Part shown: positions 6,639 to 14,381 of the stretch, one piece after another
How positions within the stretch are numbered: the stretch's first letter is position 1
Layout: each line of letters opens with the position of its first letter
IMG/VR virus record: IMGVR_UViG_3300029265_000545
Span: 1-27,922 of that record
Length of the DNA: 27,922 bases
DNA from: a virus
Reading direction: 5' to 3' (one strand)
The notes under the pieces: model-generated
Seen by the model: only the letters and a program-made list of their open reading frames with translations
Told to the model about the DNA's origin: nothing
Database searches by the model: none
Program-made: the position numbers and the translations under genes

Positions 6639-7221
6639 AAATATCCAAACTCTACTCATTGTAGTGTTAGTTGTAATTATCTTTTTTATGAGAGCTTGCT
6701 CTGGAGATGGTAAAAATAACAATAATGTTACTATCACTACCCCTTCAACTATTACTGAAACTAGGGTTGAATGGGATACGTTAAAAATCGATAGTTTAGT
6801 GTATGTACCGCGATGGAAAACTAAAACCAACATAGTCCATGATACCATCCTTGCTGATATTGATACATTAAAAATTTTAAAAGATTATTATGCTAAATAT
6901 TTCTATGCAGATACTTTAAATTTAGATTCATTAGGAAACATTGTTATAAAGGATACTATAAGTAGAAATTCAATTATATTTAGAAAAATTACCCCTAATA
7001 TACTATTCCCAACTACAACTACTACAAATACAGTTTATATTAATAGAAGAGAATTTTATGGTGGTTTTGGTATAAAAGGAAGATCTAACCAATTAAACTA
7101 TTTAGGTGGAGAGTTACTATTTAGAACAAAAAATGAACAAGCTTATAGTGTTGGGGTAGGTATTAATCAAGACTTTCAACCTGTTTTAGGGTTTGGAATG
7201 TATTGGAAATTTAATAAATAA
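6622..7221 (+). CDS. Membrane-anchored protein with beta-rich C-terminus
   Basis: A 199-residue protein. TTG 6622 is the likeliest start: it overlaps the previous gene by 17 bases and is the only start that keeps the whole hydrophobic segment (about 10-23, LLIVVLVVIIFFM). The segment ends RACSGDG with Cys at 26. This is lipobox-like in position but poor at -3/-2 (Met, Arg), so it may be a simple anchor rather than a lipoprotein. A Thr/Asp-rich extracytoplasmic region follows (TITTPSTITETRVEWDTLKIDS, DTLKILKDYYAKY). The C-terminal 50 residues alternate polar and hydrophobic with many Gly and aromatic residues, like beta hairpins (GGFGIKGRS, YSVGVGINQ, LGFGMYWKF). Similar anchored proteins occur in Bacteroidota phages, to my recollection. 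A spanin-like or envelope role is conceivable. Its stop overlaps the terminase ATG by one base. Confidence 0.6.
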   Translation: MKVFFRNIQTLLIVVLVVIIFFMRACSGDGKNNNNVTITTPSTITETRVEWDTLKIDSLVYVPRWKTKTNIVHDTILADIDTLKILKDYYAKYFYADTLNLDSLGNIVIKDTISRNSIIFRKITPNILFPTTTTTNTVYINRREFYGGFGIKGRSNQLNYLGGELLFRTKNEQAYSVGVGINQDFQPVLGFGMYWKFNK

Positions 7222-8792
7222 TGGCCGAAGATTTTAAAAAAATAATCAGGCAGGAATATTTAAAATGTGCCCAAGATCCGGCTCATTTTATGAAAAAATA
7301 CTGCTACATTCAACACCCTCAAAGGGGAAGAATACAATTTAATTTATACCCATTTCAAGAAAAAACCCTCCATGTTTTTAGAGATAATCCTTACTCGATT
7401 ATATTAAAATCTAGACAATTAGGCATCTCTACACTATCAGCCGGCCATTCTTTATGGTTAATGTTATTTCATAAAGATAAAAACATACTCTGTATTGCGA
7501 CTAAACAAGAAACAGCTCGTAACATGGTTACAAAGGTTAAATTCATGTATGATAACCTACCATCATGGCTTAAAATACCAGCAGAAGAAAATAACAAATT
7601 ATCACTTAGGTTAAATAATGGGTCTATTATAAAGGCAACATCTGCTAGTAGTGATGCAGGTAGATCAGAAGCCGTTTCATTACTTTTAATTGATGAGGCA
7701 GCTTTTATTGATAATATTGGTGAAATTTGGGCATCTGCTCAACAAACCCTAGCAACTGGTGGTGGTGCTATAGTATTAAGTACACCTTATGGTACAGGTA
7801 ATTGGTTTCATAAAACATGGGTTAATGCTGAATCTCAAGAAAACCAATTTATCCCAATAAAACTTCCATGGTGGGTTCACCCCGAAAGAGACCAAACTTG
7901 GAGAGATTCACAAGATGCTTTACTAGGAGATCCTAGGCTAGCCTCTCAGGAATGTGATTGTGATTTTAGTACATCGGGTGATACCGTATTTTATTCAGAG
8001 TGGATAGAGTTTATAAAAGAAACAACAGTAAAAGAACCTTTAGAAAGGAGAGGTGTTGATCAAAACCTATGGATTTGGGAACCTGCAGATTATTCTAGAG
8101 AATATACAATTACAGCAGATGTAGCTAGAGGTGATGGTAAGGATTTTTCAGCATGTCATGTGATGGATATTCAAACAAATACCCAAGTAGCAGAGTATAA
8201 AGGTCAAATATCACCTAAGGAGTATGGTTATTTCCTTACAGGTCTAGCCACAGAGTATAATAATGCTATGTTAGTAGTAGAAAATGCTAATATTGGGTGG
8301 GCAACTTTAGATGCAATAGAAGAAAGAGGATATCGAAATTTATATAGATCACCTAAAACTGATAAAATGACAGCAGAATCCTATTTAAGAGCTTATGAAA
8401 GTAGTTCTGAAATGGTACCTGGTTTTACAATGTCTATGAGAACAAGACCCTTATGTATTAATAAGTTCAGAGAATTTATTGGTGATAGGTCCGTGACAAT
8501 CCGTTCAAAACGCTTATTGGAAGAGATGAAAGTATTCATTTGGAAAAATGGAAGACCAGAAGCTCAAGGAGGCTACAATGATGACTTGGTTATGTCATTT
8601 GGAATCGGTATGTTTCTAAGAGACACATCGTTAAAGTTTCAACAACAAGGTTTAGATATGGCACGCGCATCATTAAGTGGAATAAAATCAAATAAATCTA
8701 ACTACAGCGGAGCATATTCAAATAATAATTCAACAAACCCATATGATGTTAAAATTAATGGTGAATCCCATGATATTAAATGGTTATTATAA
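7221..8792 (+). CDS. 17: Terminase large subunit (T4 gp17-like)
   Basis: A 523-residue DNA-packaging motor. The N-terminal ATPase has Walker A SRQLGIST (64-71, the classic SRQ-x-G-x-[ST] form of T4-like terminases), Walker B LLLIDEA (154-160) with catalytic E159, and the coupling motif STPYGTGNWF (187-196). The C-terminal RNase H-like nuclease has its acidic residues at D300 (TADVARGDG), E354 (VVENANIG) and D454/D455 (GGYNDDLVMS). It hydrolyses ATP to pump the genome through the portal and cuts the concatemer at headful. It is shorter than T4 gp17 (610 aa), as is common in aquatic relatives, and appears complete, with a Ser/Asn-rich tail. Tail sheath and tube genes, which follow it in T4, are absent; the portal gene follows instead. 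Confidence 0.97.
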   Translation: MAEDFKKIIRQEYLKCAQDPAHFMKKYCYIQHPQRGRIQFNLYPFQEKTLHVFRDNPYSIILKSRQLGISTLSAGHSLWLMLFHKDKNILCIATKQETARNMVTKVKFMYDNLPSWLKIPAEENNKLSLRLNNGSIIKATSASSDAGRSEAVSLLLIDEAAFIDNIGEIWASAQQTLATGGGAIVLSTPYGTGNWFHKTWVNAESQENQFIPIKLPWWVHPERDQTWRDSQDALLGDPRLASQECDCDFSTSGDTVFYSEWIEFIKETTVKEPLERRGVDQNLWIWEPADYSREYTITADVARGDGKDFSACHVMDIQTNTQVAEYKGQISPKEYGYFLTGLATEYNNAMLVVENANIGWATLDAIEERGYRNLYRSPKTDKMTAESYLRAYESSSEMVPGFTMSMRTRPLCINKFREFIGDRSVTIRSKRLLEEMKVFIWKNGRPEAQGGYNDDLVMSFGIGMFLRDTSLKFQQQGLDMARASLSGIKSNKSNYSGAYSNNNSTNPYDVKINGESHDIKWLL

Positions 8793-8804
8793 TATTTATA
8801 AATA
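8793..8804 (+). promoter_or_regulatory. Late-promoter-like palindrome TATTTATAAATA before portal gene
   Basis: A perfect 12-base palindrome that contains TATAAATA (8797-8804), the T4 late -10 consensus. It begins directly after the terminase stop and ends 8 bases before the portal ATG. The same 12 bases occur at 10708 and 22466. It probably serves a gp55-like late sigma factor, though the encoded factor is not in this window. Confidence 0.6.
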
Positions 8805-8812
8805 AATAAAAA

Positions 8813-10696
8813 ATGGCAGATAAAGGTTTATTTCCAAGATTAAAAAGATTATTTTCTACTGATGTTATCATTCGCAATACTGGGGGGGATCAACTAAATG
8901 TTTTTGATGTTAATAAAATACAACAATCTGGTGAGATTGAAACAAATTCATTAGTTGATAGATTTAATAGAATTTATTCTAATTCCTCAACATCTTTACT
9001 AGGAGCACAACAAAATTTAAACTATCAATATTTAAGACCCCAACTATACTCAGAATATGATGCTATGGATACTGATGCTATTATTGCATCTGCTCTAGAC
9101 ATCATAGCTGATGAGTCAACTCTTAAAAATGATATGGGTGAGGTATTACAAATTAAATCCCCAGATGAAGACATCCAGAAAATACTATATAATTTATTCT
9201 ATGATGTTTTAAATATTGAATTCAACCTTTGGCCTTGGGTTAGAAATTTATGTAAATATGGTGACTTTTTCTTAAAATTAGAAATAGCGGAAAAGTTTGG
9301 AGTTTATAATGTTATCCCTTACACAGCATTTCATATTGAAAGATTAGAAGGATTAGATAAAGAAAACCCAAGCGAAATTAAATTTAGATTTGATCCTGAT
9401 GGTATCGCAGCCTCAGATTCTGGGTATTATAGTGTGCCAAATCAAGGAAATATAGAAAATGCTATTATATTTGATAATTACGAAATGGCTCATTTCCGTT
9501 TACTTACAGATATGAATTTCTTACCTTATGGTAGAAGTTATATTGAACCTGCTCGTAAATTGTTTAAACAATATGTCTTAATGGAAGATGCTATGTTAAT
9601 CCATAGAATTGTACGTGCACCTGAAAAACGTGTATTTTACATGAATGTTGGTGCAATACCTCCAAATGAGGTAGATGCATTTATGGAAAAAACATTAAGC
9701 AAATTAAAGCGTACCCCCCACGTTGATGAAAAAACAGGAGAGTATAATTTAAGATATAACATGCAGAATTTACTTGAAGATTATTACATACCTGTTAGAG
9801 GTAATGATCAATCTACAAAAATAGATACAGCTAATGGCTTACAATGGGATGGTATCGAAGATGTAAACTATTTAAGAGATAAACTATTTGCTGCTCTTAA
9901 AGTACCCAAAGCATTTATGGGTTATGATGAAAACACAGATGGTAAAGCTACACTAGCCGCACAAGATATTAGATTTGCACGTACAATTGAACGTATTCAA
10001 AGAATCGTAGTATCTGAATTGTATAAAATAGCATTAGTTCACCTTTATACTCAAGGTTATAAAGAAGAACAATTAGCTAACTTTGAATTATCACTAACAA
10101 CCCCATCTATTATATATGATCAGGAAAGGGTTGCATTGATGAAAGAAAAAATGGATTTAGCAGCTCAAATGACTGATACAAATCTATTCCCAACTGATTT
10201 TATCTATGATCACCTCTTCCACCTAAGTGAAGATCAGTATGATGGTTTTAGAGATTTAATTAGAGAAGATGCTAAGCGTAAATTTAGAATTGACCAAATT
10301 GAAGCAGAAGGCAATGATCCAGTAGAAACAGGAAAATCATATGGAACGCCTCATGATTTAGCTTCACTATATGGTAAAGGGAGAACATATTCAGATCCTG
10401 GTAATGTTCCAAAACCAGAAGTATATGATGATGCAAATCCATTAGGACGTCCAAAAGAGAAAGTATCTAAACGTAATACTCAAGATGATAATTTTGGTAA
10501 AGATAGGTTAGGTACTAAAGGAATGAAAAAAGATTACGATGATACTGATAAAAGTCCTTTAACTTTAGAAAATAATGCTAGAGTATACCAACATCAAACT
10601 ATGTTAAATCAAATCCCACTAAGTGATAAAAAATTAGTATTCGAGCAAAAAGAAAAAGGTGAATCATTATTAGATGAATCAAATATTAAGGAATAA
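8813..10696 (+). CDS. 20: Portal vertex protein (T4 gp20-like)
   Basis: A 627-residue protein with the T4-like portal pattern. The N-terminus is short and basic (LFPRLKRLFS). YLRPQLYSEYDAMDTDAIIASALDIIADES is typical of the wing/clip region in aquatic T4-like portals, and NLWPWVRNLCKYGDFFLKLE, MNFLPYGRSYIEPARK and LKVPKAFMGYDE are further hallmarks. The product forms a dodecameric ring at one capsid vertex, starts prohead assembly and is the DNA channel and docking site for the terminase, later for the neck. Length is above T4 gp20 (524 aa), mainly through a charged C-terminal extension (about 510-627), which is usual in marine relatives. It has its own promoter-like palindrome and a Shine-Dalgarno-free A-rich leader (AAATAAAAA before ATG). 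Confidence 0.96.
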   Translation: MADKGLFPRLKRLFSTDVIIRNTGGDQLNVFDVNKIQQSGEIETNSLVDRFNRIYSNSSTSLLGAQQNLNYQYLRPQLYSEYDAMDTDAIIASALDIIADESTLKNDMGEVLQIKSPDEDIQKILYNLFYDVLNIEFNLWPWVRNLCKYGDFFLKLEIAEKFGVYNVIPYTAFHIERLEGLDKENPSEIKFRFDPDGIAASDSGYYSVPNQGNIENAIIFDNYEMAHFRLLTDMNFLPYGRSYIEPARKLFKQYVLMEDAMLIHRIVRAPEKRVFYMNVGAIPPNEVDAFMEKTLSKLKRTPHVDEKTGEYNLRYNMQNLLEDYYIPVRGNDQSTKIDTANGLQWDGIEDVNYLRDKLFAALKVPKAFMGYDENTDGKATLAAQDIRFARTIERIQRIVVSELYKIALVHLYTQGYKEEQLANFELSLTTPSIIYDQERVALMKEKMDLAAQMTDTNLFPTDFIYDHLFHLSEDQYDGFRDLIREDAKRKFRIDQIEAEGNDPVETGKSYGTPHDLASLYGKGRTYSDPGNVPKPEVYDDANPLGRPKEKVSKRNTQDDNFGKDRLGTKGMKKDYDDTDKSPLTLENNARVYQHQTMLNQIPLSDKKLVFEQKEKGESLLDESNIKE

Positions 10697-10707
10697 TAAT
10701 TTTATTA

Positions 10708-10719
10708 TATTTATAAATA
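10708..10719 (+). promoter_or_regulatory. Late-promoter-like palindrome TATTTATAAATA, third operon
   Basis: Exact copy of the 12-base palindrome before the portal gene, with TATAAATA at 10712-10719, ending 11 bases before the ATG at 10731. It lies in the 34-base gap between portal and the first core-protein candidate. Confidence 0.6.
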
Positions 10720-10730
10720 AATAAGTATTG

Positions 10731-11588
10731 ATGTATATAAAACACTCAAAATTTAAAAATACAGGTATTCTATTCGAAGTACTAGTAAGAAAAATTACAG
10801 CGGATACACTATCTGGAAATGATTCAGCAGCAATTAAAATATTAAAAAAATATTATGTTAATACTGAATTAGGAAAAGAATATAAATTATATGAAACTGT
10901 ATTTAAATCTAAAAACTTAGATGAAAATAGAGCTAATGCCGTTCTTTCTACAATATTAGAGACATCAAAAAAACTTAATAGAACTAGAATTAGAAAGGAA
11001 AAATATAACCTAATTAGTGAATTAAAAGAACACTATAATGTACAAGATTTATTTAGAACTAAACTAAGTGATTACAAGGCACAAGCATCTCTTTTTACCT
11101 TAGTTGAAGCCTATAACACTGATAGATTAATTGATCCCAATCAAATTATAGATAATAAGGTTACACTATTAGAATTTCTTACTAAAAAACCAATTGAACG
11201 GGAGGAAGTGAAAGAAGATGTAATTGAAGAATTTAAATCTTATGATAAAGATCTTCGCAATTTAACTTATTTTGTTTTATTAGAAAAGTTTAACAATAAG
11301 TATTCTGGGTTAAATGTAAGGCAGAAAAATATTCTTAAAAAATTCATTGAGTCTGTAGATAATACTCCCCAATTAAAAGAGTTTTACAATAAAGAAGTAT
11401 CTTTCATTGTTGAAAATATTAAAAAGGAAATTAAAAAGACCAAAAGTGAAGTAATAAAAATTAAATTAAATGAAGTATCTAATTTGGTTAAAGAGCTAGA
11501 TAAAAACTCTACGATTGAAAGTAATAATTTAGTTGATTTATTACAATACCACTCATTGTTAGATGAACTTAGAAAAGCAAATGGATAA
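10731..11588 (+). CDS. Helical prohead-core candidate downstream of portal
   Basis: A 285-residue protein. A TTG lies directly before the ATG (10728), but ATG 10731 is the more likely start. Almost entirely predicted alpha helix, very Lys/Glu/Asn-rich, with coiled-coil propensity in the last 80 residues (NIKKEIKKTKSEVIKIKLNE). The first residues, MYIKHSKFKNTGILFEVLVRK, look conserved-domain-like. No enzyme motifs. In T4 the small core proteins gp67 and gp68 sit in this interval between portal and protease, but this is much longer and I cannot claim homology. The placement suggests a prohead core or scaffold-associated role. Its last 8 bases overlap ATG 11581 of the next gene. Confidence 0.7.
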   Translation: MYIKHSKFKNTGILFEVLVRKITADTLSGNDSAAIKILKKYYVNTELGKEYKLYETVFKSKNLDENRANAVLSTILETSKKLNRTRIRKEKYNLISELKEHYNVQDLFRTKLSDYKAQASLFTLVEAYNTDRLIDPNQIIDNKVTLLEFLTKKPIEREEVKEDVIEEFKSYDKDLRNLTYFVLLEKFNNKYSGLNVRQKNILKKFIESVDNTPQLKEFYNKEVSFIVENIKKEIKKTKSEVIKIKLNEVSNLVKELDKNSTIESNNLVDLLQYHSLLDELRKANG

Positions 11589-12483
11589 TATAAAAGAACA
11601 ACTTAAACCTAAAGATGTAGATCCAACATTACTCAAAAGACTTGAGGATAAGTATGGGCCTATTGATATGGTAAATGATTTTTTTACTGCTGATTTAGAT
11701 ACTTATTTCAAAACAACTGAAGTAGATAAAATAACAGGATCAATTGGGCATAAAGTTATTAAATTAGCTTCATTTGGGGATTCATTGCAAAAGATGTATA
11801 GTGCTTTAAAAACATTAAAATTATTACTAGCCACAGATGATGCTCGTAATGATGGAACAATTCAAAAAATCCTTGATGATTTTAGAGAAGTTTTTAATAA
11901 ATATAGAACACATCTTAGAACAAGCTACCCAGACCAATATAGACAAATAAAAGATCAATTAAAGGAAATATCAGGCACTGGAGGTGGAGCAGGTTCGGCT
12001 TCATTTAGTGGTGGAACTGGAATGCAGTACGCTACACCATATGCTTTTAGAAGGAAAGGTCAAAAAGCAAGTGATAAAGCTTATAAAGAATTAGGTTATA
12101 CAGATGTTAAAGAAGGAATTGGAGCTACTTTAGGTCCAGGTCCTAAAGCAACTGAAGATGGCGTTAAAGATAACGCGTATGTTAAACAATTTAAATATAA
12201 GCTAGTACCAAAAAACAAAAAAGGAAATTACGTCCAAAAAGATTCTGGGTTAGAAGTTAAGCAACTATTTGAAGCTGAAAGTGCAAAAGAATTCCAAAAT
12301 AAAAGAATAGTGGCATTTGATCAAGTAGAACAAGAACTTAACGATATTTATAAAATGTTGAGTAATGCTAAAAATGAAACTGTAGATTATTATAACAGTA
12401 ATGAATCATCATATAATGTTTTAAAACCAACAGATCTAATTTTAGATTATATTAAAGATATAAAATCCCTATTAAAAAACTAA
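11581..12483 (+). CDS. Prohead/internal structural protein with capsid-like cleavage motif
   Basis: A 300-residue protein read from ATG 11581, which overlaps the previous stop by 8 bases; an upstream in-frame ATG at 11563 would add six residues. The N-terminal half is helical. At 127-141, LKE|I precedes SGTGGGAGSASF and then GGTGMQYATPYAFRRKG. The block is nearly the same as the one following the predicted cleavage site of the major capsid protein (TGGGAGSGTF...GTGAQW). LKE fits the (L/I)xE rule of gp21-type proteases, so the protein is probably cut about 129 residues in. The C-terminal region is again helical (EQELNDIYKMLSNAKNE). Similar blocks occur in unnamed proteins of other aquatic T4-like phages, as far as I recall. 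Function is not established; a head-interior or core protein is the best reading. Confidence 0.7.
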   Translation: MDNIKEQLKPKDVDPTLLKRLEDKYGPIDMVNDFFTADLDTYFKTTEVDKITGSIGHKVIKLASFGDSLQKMYSALKTLKLLLATDDARNDGTIQKILDDFREVFNKYRTHLRTSYPDQYRQIKDQLKEISGTGGGAGSASFSGGTGMQYATPYAFRRKGQKASDKAYKELGYTDVKEGIGATLGPGPKATEDGVKDNAYVKQFKYKLVPKNKKGNYVQKDSGLEVKQLFEAESAKEFQNKRIVAFDQVEQELNDIYKMLSNAKNETVDYYNSNESSYNVLKPTDLILDYIKDIKSLLKN

Positions 12484-12486
12484 TAA

Positions 12487-13587
12487 ATGAAAACACTACA
12501 AAACCAATATAACCTTATTAAAGAAGGTAAAGGAAATAAAGAAATCTTTTTAAAAGAAGCTAAAAGACAATTTCCAAGTTTAGTTCGTAATGCTGCTAAT
12601 TTTTTAGAAGCAACAACAATCCTCTCCAAACGTTCTATTATATCCGAAAGTTTATGGGGTGTAGCATCCACATCAACTGAGAAACCAGATTGGTTTTCTA
12701 TATTTGATGAAAACATGAATGTGATTGCTGAAGAAGCTAAATCAGTAGAGAAAAAAACATCTAAAGAAGTAACTGATTTACAGGCACCAACTAAAGGGTA
12801 CGATTATAAAGATGATAAAAAGCTTAATAATGTATCAGGTGAACAATTCCGTCAGGGGTATTTTACAGAGCTTACGGATGTAGATAATAAAGATAAATCT
12901 AAAGAAGAATTAATTGATTTAGTCATTAAAAATATTGATAAAAACCCACTATACTATGTTGAAGAAGCTCAATTTGGGATTAAGGGAATTGGATATAGCG
13001 AAGATGAACCAGCTTTAGGTAAAGGTAAAATGGTTAAAAATTCAGGAGTTGGTGGTGGATATGGTGAAGCAACTAAAAAAGATTTTCCTAAAGGTGAAAT
13101 AGGAACTGGTTATTTAAAATTAAAAGAAAATAAAATGATAAAATTAGTAGATTTATTAAATGAAACACCTTTAGGTGAAAAGCCAAAGGTAAAAGTTAAA
13201 AGTAAAGTTAAAAAAGAAACTACAGATTCTAAATTAGCTGAATTAGAAAAAAATGGAAAAATTGCTACTATGGAGCTACAAATTGAAGCTTTAGATGAAA
13301 TAATTGAATCCAAAAATCAAAGAATTTCTATGGTAAGTGAAGATGAAAACTTATCTGAATTGGTTGATAAAAGGAAAATGAAAGAAATGCAACGTGAAGT
13401 AAAAGTACTTGAAAAGCGTAAGGCACAGATGGAAAGGTTATATGAAAAAATGTGTGGTAAAGCATATAAAAGGATGGTTGATGAAGGTAGCAATGATAAT
13501 AGCAATCTTGGAAGTAATGAAAATTCAAATGAAAATAGCAATGATGCACCTGAATCATACTCAGGGTTAAACAAATACAAAGGATAA
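12487..13587 (+). CDS. Prohead-core candidate with capsid-targeting-like N-terminus
   Basis: A 366-residue protein starting 4 bases after the previous stop. The N-terminus MKTLQNQYNLIKEGKGNK recalls T4 internal-protein targeting peptides (T4 IPIII starts MKTYQEFIAEA). IKE|G (11-14) and LKE|A (22-25) are possible gp21 sites. A predicted helical domain follows (RNAANFLEATTILSKRSIISE). The middle has a Gly-rich stretch (NSGVGGGYGEA) and, at about 213-226, ENKMIKLVDLLNET, a second amphipathic segment of the same type. Residues 245-330 form a strong coiled coil (VDKRKMKEMQREVKVLEKRK). The tail is a low-complexity Asn/Ser/Glu run. It lies directly before the protease gene, separated by one base. 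A scaffold or core assembly role is inferred from position and composition. Confidence 0.65.
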   Translation: MKTLQNQYNLIKEGKGNKEIFLKEAKRQFPSLVRNAANFLEATTILSKRSIISESLWGVASTSTEKPDWFSIFDENMNVIAEEAKSVEKKTSKEVTDLQAPTKGYDYKDDKKLNNVSGEQFRQGYFTELTDVDNKDKSKEELIDLVIKNIDKNPLYYVEEAQFGIKGIGYSEDEPALGKGKMVKNSGVGGGYGEATKKDFPKGEIGTGYLKLKENKMIKLVDLLNETPLGEKPKVKVKSKVKKETTDSKLAELEKNGKIATMELQIEALDEIIESKNQRISMVSEDENLSELVDKRKMKEMQREVKVLEKRKAQMERLYEKMCGKAYKRMVDEGSNDNSNLGSNENSNENSNDAPESYSGLNKYKG

Positions 13588-13588
13588 G

Positions 13589-14191
13589 ATGACTAAACTC
13601 CTAATTGAAACTCACATATTTAAACCTAACGCGTCAAGGTTATCTGAATCTAAATCAGAGAGAGGTCTTCCATTAGTAGAAGGTATCTTAGCTACAGCTG
13701 AAGTAAAAAACGGCAATGGTAGATATTACTCAAAAGAATTATGGGATAGAGAAATTGACAAATATAGAGTATTAGTTGATGAGAATAGAGCAATGGGTGA
13801 ATTAGATCACCCTGAATCCTCAGTAATAAATCTACAAAATGTATCACACAATATCTCAGATATGTGGTGGGATGGTGATCATGTAATGGGTAAAATAGAA
13901 ATTTTACCTACCCCAAATGGTAACATATTAAAAGCATTAGTTGAAAGTGGCATTACTGTAGGTGTATCATCTCGTGGTATGGGCTCACTTAAAGATGTAG
14001 GTGGGTTAATGGAGGTACAAGATGATTTTGAATTATTATGTTGGGATTTTGTCTCAACCCCTTCAAACCCAGATTCATTCATGCATTTAGTAAAAGAAAA
14101 TAAAGATTTTAAATCTCAAGATAAATACAAAATCGTAAATAACATATTAGGCGAAATACTTTGTTCTAATGGATATTGTCCTGTTATTTAA
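13589..14191 (+). CDS. 21: Prohead maturation protease (T4 gp21-like)
   Basis: A 200-residue serine protease, close to T4 gp21 in length (212 aa). The family's His and Ser are visible: H74 in AMGELDHPE and the Ser in TVGVSSRGMG (S127/S128). NVSHNISDMWWDGDHVMGK and CWDFVSTPSNP are also typical. The enzyme sits in the prohead, is activated on assembly and cuts scaffold, core and capsid proteins after (L/I)xE-type sequences, clearing the head for DNA. Candidate sites are visible in several neighbours. Translation starts one base after the preceding gene. The strongest terminator in the window follows, so this gene ends the portal-protease transcription unit. Confidence 0.95.
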   Translation: MTKLLIETHIFKPNASRLSESKSERGLPLVEGILATAEVKNGNGRYYSKELWDREIDKYRVLVDENRAMGELDHPESSVINLQNVSHNISDMWWDGDHVMGKIEILPTPNGNILKALVESGITVGVSSRGMGSLKDVGGLMEVQDDFELLCWDFVSTPSNPDSFMHLVKENKDFKSQDKYKIVNNILGEILCSNGYCPVI

Positions 14192-14217
14192 CCCCAATTA
14201 AAATATTATCCTAAGTT

Positions 14218-14239
14218 AAAGCCCGCTTTTGCGGGCTTT
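14218..14239 (+). terminator. Strong rho-independent terminator after prohead protease
   Basis: AAAGCCCGC (14218-14226) pairs perfectly with GCGGGCTTT (14231-14239) across a TTTT loop, followed by a T-rich tract (TTATTTCTTTT). It lies 27 bases after the protease stop and separates it from the scaffold/capsid unit. Confidence 0.9.
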
Positions 14240-14289
14240 TTATTTCTTTTTTATATTTTAGGATACTTTTATATATGTATACCCATAAT

Positions 14290-14310
14290 ATGTCATCTCT
14301 TATATGACAT
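14290..14310 (+). promoter_or_regulatory. Hairpin upstream of scaffold gene promoter region
   Basis: ATGTCAT (14290-14296) pairs with ATGACAT (14304-14310) around a 7-base loop. No T-run follows, so it is not a terminator. It lies just upstream of TATAAATC (14321-14328), a near match to the late -10 box, so an operator or an RNA element are both possible. Confidence 0.4.
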
Positions 14311-14320
14311 CAATTCAAAT

Positions 14321-14328
14321 TATAAATC
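14321..14328 (+). promoter_or_regulatory. Possible late promoter for scaffold-capsid unit (TATAAATC)
   Basis: A seven-of-eight match to TATAAATA, 53 bases before the scaffold ATG and after the strong terminator. Something must drive the scaffold and capsid genes from this gap, and this is the best late-type candidate; unlike other copies it leaves a leader of about 40-50 bases. Confidence 0.4.
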
Positions 14329-14333
14329 CCTAT

Positions 14334-14354
14334 TACGTTTCTTGAATAAACGTA
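14334..14354 (+). promoter_or_regulatory. 5' leader hairpin before scaffold gene
   Basis: TACGTTT (14334-14340) pairs with AAACGTA (14348-14354) around a 7-base loop; the flanking T-G and A-T pairs can extend it to 9 pairs. If transcription begins 5-7 bases after the TATAAATC box, this hairpin would be at the very 5' end of the scaffold-capsid mRNA, the position of mRNA-stabilising stem-loops. Inference from position. Confidence 0.45.
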
Positions 14355-14381
14355 GTTTCCCAACAAAAAAATTTAGGAAAA

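Noticed and set aside
11563-11580. Six-residue longer start of the core protein at 11581
   Set aside because: Possible, but ATG 11581 gives the usual short ATGGATAA overlap with the previous stop; not decidable from sequence alone.
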